Positions 22,330 to 32,786 of a DNA stretch of 64,000 nt are shown here, piece by piece. The DNA is from Isoperla grammatica (taxonomy: Eukaryota > Arthropoda > Insecta > Plecoptera > Perlodidae). The translations under genes and the position numbers were made by a program. The notes under the pieces were generated by a model that worked only from the letters and a program-made list of their open reading frames with translations, ran no database searches and was not told the origin of the DNA. Within the stretch, counting starts at the first letter, position 1. Every line of letters starts with the position of its first letter. The DNA lies in assembly GCA_945910005.1 (NCBI GenBank), contig CAMDTW010000188.1, positions 40,001 to 104,000 of the forward strand, in the 5' to 3' direction.

Positions 22330-22915
22330 ATGCGATCTATTTTGATTTTAGGGAACTCGATTGTCAAAGAATTCAAGGGTGCCCTAAATGACAATATATC
22401 TGTTATTTCTGTTTCGGGGTGCACAGTTAATGAACTCCGGCCTGTTGCCATACAATGTGCACCATTCTTTCGTTGTTTGGGGATCTACGTTGGCACTAAC
22501 GACATACCGAGAAGGCGGACTGTCGAGGTACGTTGTTGCGTATTTCATTGGAAGTTCGGATTTTTGGCTTGCTTTGCTACTATATTTAAAATGGAGTCCT
22601 ATATGTCAACCATTTTTTGTTTACACCTAGCCTTTAATTGTATTTTTTTAGTTTCTGTCATGCTTCAACATGTGTTCAACTAGGCCTAGACAATCATAAT
22701 TGCCAATCAATTTATTAATACATAAACATGTGACCTGTGATTAAGGCATGTACCATACACATGTTGTATTCAAAACTATTTTTTTTAATACAATAGATGT
22801 TTATCCAAGACTTTGCAGATCTGGTTGTGGCTCTGTTGAATGCCAACCCAGATATTGAAATTGTAACATCAGGAGTTCTTCCCGGATACGAAAACATGTG
22901 GAATCTTCTAAACTA
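22330..22915 (+). CDS. SGNH-hydrolase-like gene fragment, two exons
   Basis: Exon A (22330-22527) encodes ILILGNSIVKEF (the GDS/GNS nucleophile block, with Ser), then LGIYVGTNDIPRR (block III GTND). It ends GAG|GTACGT in phase 0. Exon B (22799-22915) follows TACAATAG and reads MFIQDFADLVVALLNANPDI then VTSGVLPG before a TAG. Joined, they give about 104 residues of a Rossmann-like SGNH core. The final DxxH block is absent, so it is truncated. The Ser and GTND Asn blocks are intact. Related pieces lie at 1250 and 52243. Confidence 0.5.
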
Positions 22916-23168
22916 GGGAGGTGAACTGCAGCGGTGCAAGAAGTGCCGTCGGTGTGAAAGGGGGATTCCAAAGGACAAGCACGACTGTAGAGTGAAATGG
23001 CATGGACGAGCCAAAGCCATGGAACCCGACATCGCAGTCCAGCTGGTTACTAAGAGTGAAGTGTTGGAACAGGCTAACCTGGCAGTTCAAGTTTTGGTAG
23101 GGGATGAAGACGCTTCTAACGTGGCTGCACTCCGAAAAGAAAACACAGAATATCATATAATGAAATAG
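22916..23168 (+). pseudogene. Mutator-like transposase fragment
   Basis: In frame with the preceding exon but after its TAG, the translation runs CKKCRRCERGIP, KDKHDCRVKWHGRAKAMEPD, then VQVLVGDEDASNVAALRKE and a stop. The order 'HDC..nW.G..KAMEpD' followed by a '(V/I)GDED' acidic block is typical of the invertebrate Mutator-like transposase domain. The Cys pairs look like a zinc-binding site. N-terminal and C-terminal parts are missing. Confidence 0.55.
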
Positions 23169-23564
23169 TCACACTTAAAACCACTGCAATAAAGGGGTTA
23201 CCAACGCCCTTTATCGACTAATGGTGGGTTTACAGCTAAGCGTTGGGAGCGAAGCGAAGGCGCGAGCTCCAATCAGCGGCCGAGTTCCACGCGAGCTCGC
23301 GGGTTGGTGGGGGGGGGGGGGGCCCGAAGGGGGAATCCTTCGCGTCAGACATGGTCAAGTTTATGTTTTCTCGCGTCGCGTCTCCCCACGGCCACCTCGA
23401 TTGTTTGCCGAACACATGTCAAGTGGGAGTGCCGAACTAGGCCTAGGTGGTTGTAAGATACAACTCCATAGTTGTATGTTACCTTCTTCAGAGATAACTT
23501 CTTCCCTGAGCAATGTTATTATTTTTAATAACGCCGCAATACGAGACAGAAGTACATTGACAGT
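23169..23564. other. Spacer with G-run, nothing recognised
   Basis: GC-rich, with a run of about 15 G near 23310. It lies between the Mutator-like fragment and the Ty3/gypsy pol remnant. Confidence 0.4.
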
Positions 23565-23574
23565 TTGAACCCGG

Positions 23575-24401
23575 AAATTTTTCCTTTACGTTCCCCGACT
23601 ACTAAGCAAATAACATCCAAACTAGAAGAATTTTTCTGTCGTCATGGATTCCCTGATGCCATTTCGAGCGATAACGGCAAACAATTTGTCAGTGCCATCT
23701 GGAAAAGCACGATGGCATTGTTTGGCATTTCTGATCGCCATACTGTTCCTTACAGGCCTTGTGGGCAACAGGTGGAGAGGCATAATGGTACCCTAAAAAC
23801 AAGCATTCGAGCCTACTGCGATAACCACCGAGATTGGGATCGTCATCTTCATGCTTTAGCGTTTGCATTAAGAACCGCAGTAAGTGAGGTAACTGGGTAC
23901 TCTCCTGCTACTCTAACCTACGGCAGAGACCTGCACGCACCCTGGGATCGCAGGGACCCTCTCGACGAGGATTCATCAGCCGTCCAAGTTCATGAATATG
24001 CCGTGGACCTCAAACATCGATTAACAGACGCATGGCACTGGGCGAGGATTCGTGCAAGCGCGGCTCAAGCTAAGTCTAAACAAAACTATGATGTCCGTCG
24101 TCAACCAAACCACTTTGTTGTTGGTGATCTAGTTTTGCGGGACGCTCACGTTCTCAGTGATGCAGCGATGGCAGTGTCTGCTGGTTTAGCTCCACGCCAC
24201 TCCGGACTTTATCAAATCACTCGACAGATTGCCACTAACTCTTTTGAGTTAGTCGATCCTAAGTCTGGCAAATGTATGGGAAGAGCGAATGCTGACCATC
24301 TTAAGAAATGGGTATCGAGTCCTTCTTGGGCTACAACAGTGGAATATCAGCAACGCCGAGTTTTACGCCCGAGGAAGTCCAAGTCTACGGTTCACGACTA
24401 A
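23575..24401 (+). pseudogene. Ty3/gypsy integrase, 5'-truncated pol
   Basis: An uninterrupted frame holds the second and third parts of a retroviral-type integrase core: the second Asp in DAISSDNGKQF (about 23668) and the Glu in GQQVERHNGTLK (about 23775). The helix-rich region and GYSPATLTYGR follow, and a C-terminal SH3-like/GPY-type segment ends near ANADHLKKW. The zinc HHCC domain, the first catalytic Asp, RT, RNase H and protease are absent, so it is inactive alone. A polypurine tract and an LTR follow at once, consistent with the 3' end of a gypsy-type element. The open frame suggests a fairly young truncated copy. Confidence 0.8.
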
Positions 24402-24413
24402 GGGGGGGAGAAT
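24402..24413 (+). other. Polypurine tract
   Basis: AAGGGGGGGAGAA lies immediately 5' of the TGTCAC start of the LTR. This is the expected plus-strand primer position for an LTR retroelement. Confidence 0.7.
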
Positions 24414-24842
24414 GTCACGGTGTGCCTGCTTACACTATATTAGTTATTAGTAGTTTAGATTAGTATTGTAGTTATAGGAATGGAAATAGTAAGAAGGCGG
24501 TGTAATTGGAATTGTATAAAGCATCAAGAAGACCGTGGAGTATTCAGATTAAGTTATAGGAATGGAAATAGTGAGAAGGCGGTGAAAAGACAGAATGGGT
24601 ATTGTTGAAAAAGGGAAATGCAGAAGTGTTTTGTATCTCTAAAAAGAGGAAATAAAAGTAATATTACGCAGTATTTATAGAACAGTTATTTGTATACTAG
24701 ACGACGCTACAAGTTCGATGCACGCACCGCGCCGAAGACACCCGATCGCAAATCACGCGCGGACACAGTTCTTATCTAAATACGCTACACAGTTACTTTG
24801 TGTCTACGCGACACAGTTCTTATCTAAATACGCTACACAGTC
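24414..24842 (+). mobile_element. 3' LTR of the Ty3/gypsy element
   Basis: Begins TGTCACGG directly after the polypurine tract and contains AATAAA (about 24650). Two internal repeats are visible: TTATAGGAATGGAAATAGT at about 24473 and 24554, and CACAGTTCTTATCTAAATAC at about 24768 and 24812. The right end (CAGTCA, just before the inserted retroelement tail) is inferred, because the 5' LTR is not present for comparison. Confidence 0.55.
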
Positions 24843-24843
24843 A

Positions 24844-25599
24844 TTTGATTATTTGGGCTTAACGTCTCATATTTTTGCAACGAGGCTAATCGAGACAATG
24901 AGTGGGTGATAATGAAGATGAAATAGGGGGCTGTTTGGAGGAAAGGGGCAAGTAGGAGGGCGCGTGAGGAAAGGGGAAAGGGGAGGTAAGGGGATTGGGG
25001 TGTGGACTGCACTTCGTCTGACTTCTCCTCCTCGACCAGTCCGGCTAGGGTGGCCCTACCAGAAGCATACGCTTCCGCCGGTATAGCTCTCGGGATCAAC
25101 AAAGCACGCAAACCTGCCCACCACGATAAGGTAGCAGTCCTTGGGCAGGGTGATGCATTTGGGCATAAGTATCATCCATGGAGGGACAGCGGCAAAAGAA
25201 TTGGTAAAAAAAAGAGGTGGGGTAATATCTAGACAAATCTTTAGTTCGAGGGATCGAATACCTGCTGGTCGAGTGGACTTCTGTCTAATGGTGTAACGGT
25301 CTTGGTATGGTGGATTTAGTATTATGTCATAGGCAGGGTTCTTAGGTGACCCCGCCAATGAGGCAACATAGCTAAGTAATAGATAGTGTGAGTATATTGG
25401 TGCAGACCGAAGTCTGTCACCCATTGCTCGACATTTCGCCAGAATTGCATCTGGCATGTTCACGAGTTCATATCACGTCCTTCTCATTTAAGAGCCTAGC
25501 GTCGACTGACAATTGTCAGCCGATGCGCGCGCTGTCTGTATCCCCACTGCTGTAGAAGGTGGAGGTGCGGGGCGGCGCGACGCGGTTCTATTGTTAATT
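24844..25599 (-). repeat. Non-LTR element, 3' UTR and tail
   Basis: The longest copy of the family in the window. In minus-strand order the gag end (25.6 kb) is followed by the AAGCATACGCTTCCGCCGG region and the final ATTATTTGGGCTTAACG block. Only about 750 bp separate the gag end from the tail, so ORF2 (RT) is missing and the copy is a deletion derivative. Confidence 0.65.
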
Positions 25600-25880
25600 T
25601 TCAGGGCTGGGCCATCTTGCATGAAGAAAGCACCGGTGCGGTGGGGTTAGTTTTTCCTCTCCTCGATCCACTTCAATCAATCTCGGGCAATCTCGGGCAA
25701 TCTCGGGAGGAGGCAATGTGGGGATTTTGGCAATTAATACATTATGTTGGGGATGTGCAGACAGTACCTTCATGGTAATCAAGACCACAAACCCGGCAGG
25801 TAGGCGCATTCTTACAATGGTTTTTCGTATGACCAAATCTATGGCAGGACAAACATCTCACGGGATTTGGTACGTACGTT
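25600..25880 (-). pseudogene. Non-LTR ORF1 (gag), CCHC zinc-knuckle end
   Basis: On the minus strand from 25873 the frame gives VPNPVRCLSCHRFGHTKNHC, CRVCGLDYHEGTVC and CINCQNPHIASSRDC: three Cys/His knuckles of the jockey-type gag protein. It is broken by an in-frame TAA between knuckles two and three, and by a 10-bp tandem triplication (CAATCTCGGG, about 25680-25710) that shifts the frame after RDCPR. It continues the N-terminal gag half at 27.0-27.5 kb, from which it is separated by an insertion. Confidence 0.7.
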
Positions 25881-26719
25881 TATACGTCTTGGGGGGTGAG
25901 TCTCGACTTCCTGGCGGAAACGAAACTTTCGATAGGCTGAAATCTATTCTTGACCAATCGGAACCATGTGGCGCGTTTTAAGTATTTTCCACAGTCTGCT
26001 AGCGGTGAATCAGTGCATCATCCAGGTGGCGGTGGGTTACGGGTATTGTCATTAAAGCATTATCATTTGTTCTGATAAACATGTCAAACGGGCACGAAGT
26101 TAACAATAAGTAAGCTAATACTTTATTACAACACATTATATTAGAATCTATACATTATATAGACTAGGCTGTAGTACTACGTTACTAATGTAGGCCTATT
26201 AATGTAGGCCTAGGCTAGGACTTCACCACGTGATGAATTGACGTCACTTTCGTCTGTAGGTTGGATTTCGAAAGCCAAATTGCAGATGGAATTACTTTTC
26301 ACAGTCGAAAGTGACGTCAGAAGATCGCGTGGTCTAGGTCTAGCCTAGGTCTAGGCCCAACTCTTTTAGTTTAGGCCATTGCTAGGCTACAATAAGCCTA
26401 GGCCTACATTAATAGGCCTACATTAGTAACGTAGTACTACAGCCTAGTCTATATAATATATGGAACCTAATATAATGTGTTGTAATAAAGTATTAGCTTA
26501 CTTATTGTTAATGTAGTGCCCGTTTGACATGTTTATCAGAACAAAATATGATAATGCTTTAATGACAATACCCACCGCCACCTGGATGATTCACTGATTC
26601 ACCGCTAGTAGACTGTGGAAAATACTTAAAACGCGCCACATGGTTCCGATTGGTCAAGAATAGATTTCAGCCTGTCGAAAGTTTCGTTTCCACGAGGAAG
26701 TCGAGACTCACCCCCCAGG
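25881..26719. mobile_element. Foldback element with about 330-bp inverted arms
   Basis: The left arm from 25889 (TTGGGGGGTGAGTCTCGACT) is the inverse of the right arm ending at 26718. Arms of about 330 bp match with few differences (for example TGTTCTGATAAACATGTCAA at 26077 and its inverse near 26526). The centre includes GACGTCACTTTCG against CGAAAGTGACGTC. No transposase is present and no convincing target duplication could be read. It lies inside the gag gene of the non-LTR element. Confidence 0.75.
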
Positions 26720-26999
26720 ATGTTGCTATGTCTAGAGAATGAAATAATAATTCCTTGCTAGTTCCCTTACTTTATTACTTTATTAACAGCCTTTTTTAAA
26801 TACAACTCACTTGGCCATTTCAATCATGACGCTAATCTTTTTCCATTGTTGTTACATTTATTAAAAGAAAAGACAAAAACAGCATTCACCGCCATCCAAG
26901 CGTAGACCACCGCAACACTCCACCGCCTTAGTGACTACTTCACTGCATCACTCAACCGTCCCACCATTCCACTGCCCCTGTGACGGTTGCAAGGGAGTG
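26720..26999. other. Unassigned insert between the two gag halves
   Basis: About 280 bp that match neither gag nor the foldback arms. It may be a second insertion or part of a larger composite. Confidence 0.35.
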
Positions 27000-27480
27000 C
27001 AACCTAACAATGTGGAAACCAGCAACTATCTTGTTCGGGAGTTTGGGGGTTCTGAAGGTGAGAATAATTGTTGCGGTTGGCTTAAGTTGACCATCAATGC
27101 GTGATTTAATACGGTACAAATCAATAACACCTTGGGAGGCAAGTTCTTCTTTAATCCCTTCGTCGCTTGCGTACAAAAGATCGGGACATCTTATGACTCC
27201 CTTAGATGTGTTTAAGCTGGTGTGAGGTTTAACCGAAATGTTGTAACGGTTACCAAATGACGTTGCCTTAGATAGTAATTCGGATTGTTTATCCAAGTAG
27301 TTTTCACTAGAATAGTACCAGTTCGTAGCTTTCTGGCATTTTTTACGGTGCCTGCAATACATTGAAGAGCTTTTTGACAATAACGAAGGGCGACTTTGTA
27401 AGAAATGATTTTTCGTCCTCTCGTTGAATAACAAAATATCGTGGCTGAGTTTTAGTAGTTGTAAATGATTTGAGTACAGT
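27000..27480 (-). pseudogene. Non-LTR ORF1 (gag), N-terminal part
   Basis: On the minus strand the frame reads SSENYLDKQSELL, SVKPHTSLNTSKGVIRCPDL, IKEELASQGVIDLYRIKSR and TFRTPKLPNKIVAGFHIVR, the RRM-like region of jockey-clade gag proteins. It stops matching at 27000, exactly where the knuckle region should follow; that region is found 1.1 kb away at 25880. Upstream of about 27350 the match continues in another frame (RYFVIQREDEKSFLTKSPF), showing a frameshift. Confidence 0.7.
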
Positions 27481-27911
27481 ATCTAGCGTGATCGGGGTGT
27501 CGAACAAAGATCGGGGACGTTTGTTGCTTTTTATTGGGGGGGTGTTTGAGATTGAAGGGGGAGGGGGGTTCCCAGGGGCGTTGCTTGTGCTAGAAGAAAT
27601 GGTGAACTAAAAACAACCTACAAAAGTTTCCCGCAATGACAGACTCAACTAACCCGTGTTGGTTCTACCACCTACGGTCTTGGAAACGGAACAGGGTCTA
27701 TTTCATGGGGCAGCTAGACATTACAACATACACCATTCATGAAGTAGAGCCAGTTAACGATTTCTGCGTGCATCGGGAGGTATGAGGGAAAGTGCTAATT
27801 TCACGTCCGGATGGGACACAGACGCAATCGGCCTTCTACCAGTGCAGTCGGGCCCCGGCCCTGGGACGGTGCCTAGAGGGACCTCCTGCACTGGGCATAC
27901 AACCGACGCAA
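27481..27911 (+). other. Spacer with a small ORF
   Basis: ATG at 27637 opens a 49-residue frame (MTDSTNPCWFYHLRSWKRNR onward) ending at 27786. No family is recognised. Another short open frame follows directly and runs into repeat C. Confidence 0.3.
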
Positions 27912-28182
27912 TCTGTGCCCAAGCCCAAGTGCTGTCAAATCAATCAGAGTCGAATCATAACCTAATCATTGCTAGGGCTGTCATCAGGGGAACAAACCGT
28001 AAAAAAACATTTCGGGGGGGGGGAGACTGGGGGGCGTTTGGATCGCTAAGAGGGCCGGCACGGATGAGGAAGAAGGTGATGAAAGTAAGAAGAGAAAGGA
28101 TGATGAAGGCAGAATGAAGCTGTGCACGAGAGCCCTCTTTGCGGGAACCGGTCACCACGAGGAGGGACCCACCTCAACCGGT
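27912..28182 (-). repeat. Interspersed repeat C, copy 2
   Basis: Collinear with 20212-20490. It abuts the plus-strand RCC1 copy at about 28183, so it marks one edge of the inverted duplication. Confidence 0.65.
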
Positions 28183-28690
28183 CCGTCCTTGTTGCAGGTC
28201 TGCCGCCCATCAAGAAGGTTGCTGCTTGTCTGCACACGGTGGTTCTTGCCGACGGCGGTGAGGTGTGGGTGTGTGGATACAACAAGTTTGGCCAATTAGG
28301 ACTTGGTCATACAAACCAGCAAACCTGATTCACCCACGTGACCAACCTCCCCGAGGCCATCATTGACATTTCGTGTGGCGGGTACCATACAGTTCTTGTC
28401 TCGGCCTCTCGGGCACTCTTGATAACTGGGCGGAATAACGATGGCCAGCTTGGTCTTGACGTAGCCGAAACCTTGTCCAGCTTCACGCGAGTATCGACGC
28501 CGTCATCAGCCGTGGCTGCCGTGTCCTGTGGTTATTACCACACTGTGGCCCTCAGAGTCGATGGGACGACCTGGGCGTGGGGTAATAATGGAAATGGTCA
28601 GTTGGGTACCGTTGACAGGGTTAAGAGATCCGCCCCCTCTCGAATGATTGGCCTCGAGGACCAGACTGTCTCGATTGACAGACATTATTG
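28183..28690 (+). pseudogene. RCC1-repeat protein, partial inverted copy
   Basis: Encodes RCC1 blades: VWVCGYNKFGQLGLGHTN, LLITGRNNDGQLGLD, WAWGNNGNGQLG, each with the G(x)N..GQLG signature of a beta-propeller repeat. The frame is interrupted by a TGA at about 28327 (after NQQT), then stays open to 28690. It has neither a start nor a complete propeller (seven blades expected). It is the inverse of 29032-29520 and shares the same TGA, so the stop predates the duplication or was copied by conversion. Confidence 0.7.
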
Positions 28691-29911
28691 ATTGATAATG
28701 ACCTTGAAGCAAACAGGACACTCGAGAGTGGTCATGATGTTCCGTTCTAATTCTGTTGTACCATTCCTCACCCGGTCGCCCCTCTCTGCAACACGGATCT
28801 CTCGTTGAGGTGCCGGTGTGATGTTTGCCTTCTTAACTATCAAGAGTAAAGAATACGTCTCAGCAAAGACCACCTGTTGAACAATCAGCCCAGGTGACTT
28901 CAGCAACCGAGTCGCCACCGAAAAGGATTCCTTCCGCGGACCCAACTGACCACTTAGTCCACTACCGCATCCAAACACATCCCCTTCCTGTGTCAACATC
29001 GAAGTGTTGCGCGAACAGCGATGACCTGGGAGACAGTCTAGTCCTCGAGGCCAATCATTCGAGAGGGGGCGGATCTCTTAACCCTGTCACCGGTACCCAA
29101 CTGACCATTTTCATTATTACCCCCAAGCCCAGGTCGTCCCGTTGAATCTGAGGGCCACAGTGTGGTAATAACCACAGGACACGGCAGCCACGGCTGATGA
29201 CGGCGTCGATACTCGCGTGAAGCTGGACAAGGTTTCGGCTACGTCAAGACCAAGCTGGCCATCGTTATTCCGCCCAGTTATCAAGAGTGCCCGAGAGGCC
29301 GAGACAAGAACTGTATGGTACCCGCCACACGAAATGTCAATGATGGCCTCGGGGAGGTTGGTCACGTGGGTGAATCAGGTTTGCTGGTTTGTATGACCAA
29401 GTCCTAATTGGCCAAACTTGTTGTATCCACACACCCACACCTCACCGCCGTCGGCAAGAACCACCGTGTGCAGACAAGCAGCAACCTTCTTGATGGGCGG
29501 CAGACCGGCAACCAGGACGGGTGTGTGGGCTTTTTTGATGTGACCGAGGCCAAACTGACCTTGATCATTCATCCCACATGAATATAACTCACCCTTGTCA
29601 GTGAGGAACATGGTGTATCCAATTCCACAAACAGCTCGAGTTATACTAACAGAGCTGAGAGTGCCAACAAGCCACGGCTCAGTGACCTGGTCACCATCGT
29701 TCTTCATCCATCCGTTGTCTTGATTCTTCCCGAAAGTGGAGACTCGGCCGGATGCGCAGACAACTGCAGAGTGGTCCGAACCGCAAGACACCTGAACGAC
29801 GGTCTCATCTTGGAAGAACGACTCAATGCTCGGTCCAGCAGGCAGGCCATCACCGAACGCCAGGACACCAGGCTTGGTTATAACGATCCTTGTGATATCG
29901 TCCTCCGCCAT
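28685..29911 (-). pseudogene. RCC1-repeat protein with RING start, disabled
   Basis: Starts at 29911 (MAEDDITRIVITKPGVLAFG) and reads about 178 residues with blades such as VSCGSDHSAVVCASG, GYTMFLTDKGELYSCGMNDQ and GYNKFGQLGLGHTN before a TGA (about 29375). The frame then continues with more blades until an extra G near 29115 causes a shift (WAWG then stop). A further in-phase segment (EGDVFGCGSGLSGQLGPRK, 28999 downward) ends in METTL-like ECPVCF, the first Cys pair of a RING finger, and is cut at 28685 where the inverted copy begins. The architecture suggests a former RCC1-RING E3 ligase-like or chromatin-exchange-factor-like protein. The gene has no introns and three lesions. Confidence 0.65.
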
Positions 29912-29959
29912 CTTGCAACTGAATGGTTGTTTCAGACAAAAAAGGTGGATTTAAATTAG

Positions 29960-31149
29960 ATGATGCCCAGTTACAAAACCTTGAAGATACTGATTACTAT
30001 TGTGTAAAAAGTGAGTTCTTATAACCTATGAAGAACACACATTTTAAGACATTGCTGGTTTGGCCTTTATGCATGGGCGAGTGCCACTTCCGTGTGTCGA
30101 GTTCTTCTTCTTCTTCTTTTTTCATTTGGTTGGTCTTGGAGGTATTGGACCGACCAGTTTGAATTGTATCTTGACTGTTGTGACAATGGATAGGGGTATA
30201 TAGTGAGGAGAGATAGCAAAGATAAAACAAATAACACTGGGAATAGATCAATTGATTGATTAATTAATGGGGCTTAACGACTCAGATTTATGCAACGATG
30301 GCTAATCGAGACGATGAGAGGGTGATAATGAAGATGAAAAAGATGATAATGAAGAATAAAGCCACATCCGAATCAGATCCATTGTACGTCGCGTGAGTCG
30401 TCATACGGGAGTCCAGCAAGGAAGGGCAGGGCCAAGTGGAGGAGAATTATTCAGTGGGACAGTGGGACGGGGGGGGGGGGAAGGAGTAACCGGGCTTCCT
30501 TTTGTCGCCTCTTACGACTAGCAGAGTCACTATGGGTATATTTTTCCCCAGGCCCAGACGGGCTGAATCCTATGGTTACTATGGCCGTTTTTATTTTAAT
30601 TTAAACTTATGCTTGCAACTCTAGTTCCACTGTGGTTGCTAGAGTCACGTAATTAAACTGCTTCTTAGGGATAAAGCTAAATGCACTAACCTGTTCAATT
30701 TGTTAGTAAATAGGGCCTTCTACCAAACAAAGCTTCAATGACATTATTGGGTGGAACGGAGAACACACAGTGGAAAACACAAAAAAAAGTTTGCGAGGAT
30801 GCCCTAGAGGCCATAACAGCAGCGGAATGGGTCAAAACGAGTCGACCACCGTGAAAAACTGATAAGGACCACAGAAATGGGCATGGATACCCAGGGAGTT
30901 GGGCCAATAATCATAAACCTTCATGCAAGCGAAGACTGACAGCGATGACTGACAGACGAGGATAATGACCAGCTTTGGCGGTTCCGTTATGAAGCTAGAA
31001 CAAACTGACATTTTTAAATAGAACAGTCTGCAAATGCTGCCATGGATAATTTAATTACACTTTGTCATTCTTTTGATAGTCTACTAATTTTATTTATTTT
31101 TTATATATATATATATATATTTATATGGATTTGTTGTCTACCGGGATAT
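29960..31149. other. Spacer with a retroelement fragment
   Basis: 30249-30560 is a related ATCA-tailed 3' end on the minus strand: TTGATTGATTAATTAATGGG at the left and CCTCTTACGACTAGCAGAGT at the right. The rest is without recognised genes. An AT run lies at 31104-31122. Confidence 0.5.
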
Positions 31150-31445
31150 TCCGCCGCTTGTGTGAGTATACTGGTGCAGACCGAAGTCTGTCACCCATTC
31201 CTCAACATTTCGCCAGAATTGCATATGTCATGTTCACGAGTCCCTATCACGTCCTTCTCATTCAAGAGCCTAAATGTCGACTGACTACTGACAGCCCAGG
31301 TGCGCGTTGTCTGTATACCCACTGCTGTAGAAGGTGGAGGTGCGGGGCGGCGCGGTTCTATTGTTAATTTTGAGGGATAAGCCATTTTGTCCGAGAAAAG
31401 CACTGATGCGGTGGCGTTCGTTTTTGCTGAAGGTGGTGTTTGCCT
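31150..31445 (-). repeat. Non-LTR gag-end fragment
   Basis: Collinear with 25386-25660 and 20745-21010 (GGTGCAGACCGAAGTCTGTC, GAAGGTGGAGGTGCGGGGCG). It lies just upstream of satellite array 2, with AAT microsatellites between. Confidence 0.7.
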
Positions 31446-31562
31446 TACTTTCACATGAAATGGGGTCAGGATACATATATATATATATAAATTTGTGTGT
31501 GTGAAAAATAATAATAATAATAATAATAATAAACATAATAATAATAATATTATTAAATCTGC

Positions 31563-32530
31563 AGAGCATGCAAGCACTAAACAGTGTTAACAGTCATTAT
31601 GTTGGAGAGAGCATGCAAGCACTGCTCAGTGTATACAGTCATTATGTAGGAGAGAGCATACAAGCACTGTACAGTGTATACAGTCATTATGTTGGAGAGA
31701 ACATGCAAGCACTGCTCAGTGTATACAGTCATTATGTAGGAGAGAGCATACAAGCACTGTACAGTGTATACAGTCATTATGTTGGAGAGAGCATGCAAGC
31801 ACTGCTCAGTGTATACAGTCATTATGTAGGAGAGAGCATACAAGCACTGTACAGTGTATACAGTCATTATGTAGGAAAGAGCATGCAAGCACTGTACAGT
31901 GTATACAGTCATTATGTAGGAGAGAACATGCAAGCACTGCTCAGTGTATACAGTCATTATGTAGGAGAGAGCATACAAGCACTGCTCAGTGTATACAGTC
32001 ATTATGTAGGAGAGAGCATACAAGCACTGTACAGTGTATACAGTCATTATGTAGGAGAGAACATGCAAGCACTGCTCAGTGTATACAGTCATTATGTAGG
32101 AGAGAGCATACAAGCACTGTACAGTGTATACAGTCATTATGTTGGAGAGAGCATGCAAGCACTGCTCAGTGTATACAGTCATTATGTAGGAGAGAGCATA
32201 CAAGCACTGTACAGTGTATACAGTCATTATGTAGGAAAGAGCATGCAAGCACTGTACAGTGTATACAGTCATTATGTGGGAGAGAGCATGCAAGCACTGT
32301 ACAGTGTATACAGTCATTATGTAGGAGAGAGCATGCAAGCACTGTACAGTGTATACAGTCATTATGTGGGAGAGAGCATGCAAGCACTGTACAGTGTATA
32401 CAGTCATTATGTAGGAGAGAGCATGCAAGCACTGTACAGTGTATACAGTCATTATGTGGGAGAGAGCATGCAAGCACTGTACAGTGTATACAGTCATTAT
32501 GTGGGAGAGAGCATGCAAGCACTGTACAGT
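31563..32530 (+). repeat. 45-bp satellite, array 2 (about 21 copies)
   Basis: Same unit and orientation as array 1 but with its own variants: GCATACAAGC alternating with GCATGCAAGC/CTGCTCAG (a 90-bp dimer pattern), GTTGGAGAG, and GTGGGAGAG in the last third. About 31690-31915 repeats at 32050-32275 (360 bp, eight units). It ends abruptly at ACTGTACAGT where a truncated MITE begins. Confidence 0.95.
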
Positions 32531-32786
32531 GGGGGGGTGGGGGAGCGGCTAAATGTATGTTTTTCCAGAATACAGAGTAGTTTGCAGCCGACACTGTAAT
32601 TTGTTTCGGACCCATTAGAAGCATTGGATTTATAATTATCCGAGACAAAGGTTTTTCGATGGAATAATAATTGTAATTATAATCTACGAATAGGAGTATA
32701 ATTGCGCTTTTAAGATCTATTTTTTTTATTATTATTATTTCGGGGGGGGATCGAACACCCTGATCCCCCCCCTCGCTACGCCCCTG
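32531..32786. mobile_element. hAT-type MITE, 5'-truncated copy in the satellite
   Basis: Nearly identical to the last 256 bp of the 34591-35188 element. Its right end (CTACGCCCCTG) is followed by CATGCAAG, but the left end and left target duplication are absent. The first satellite unit after it carries the same GTAGGTGAGAGC variant as that after the intact copy, so it arose by duplication, not by a second insertion. Confidence 0.85.
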
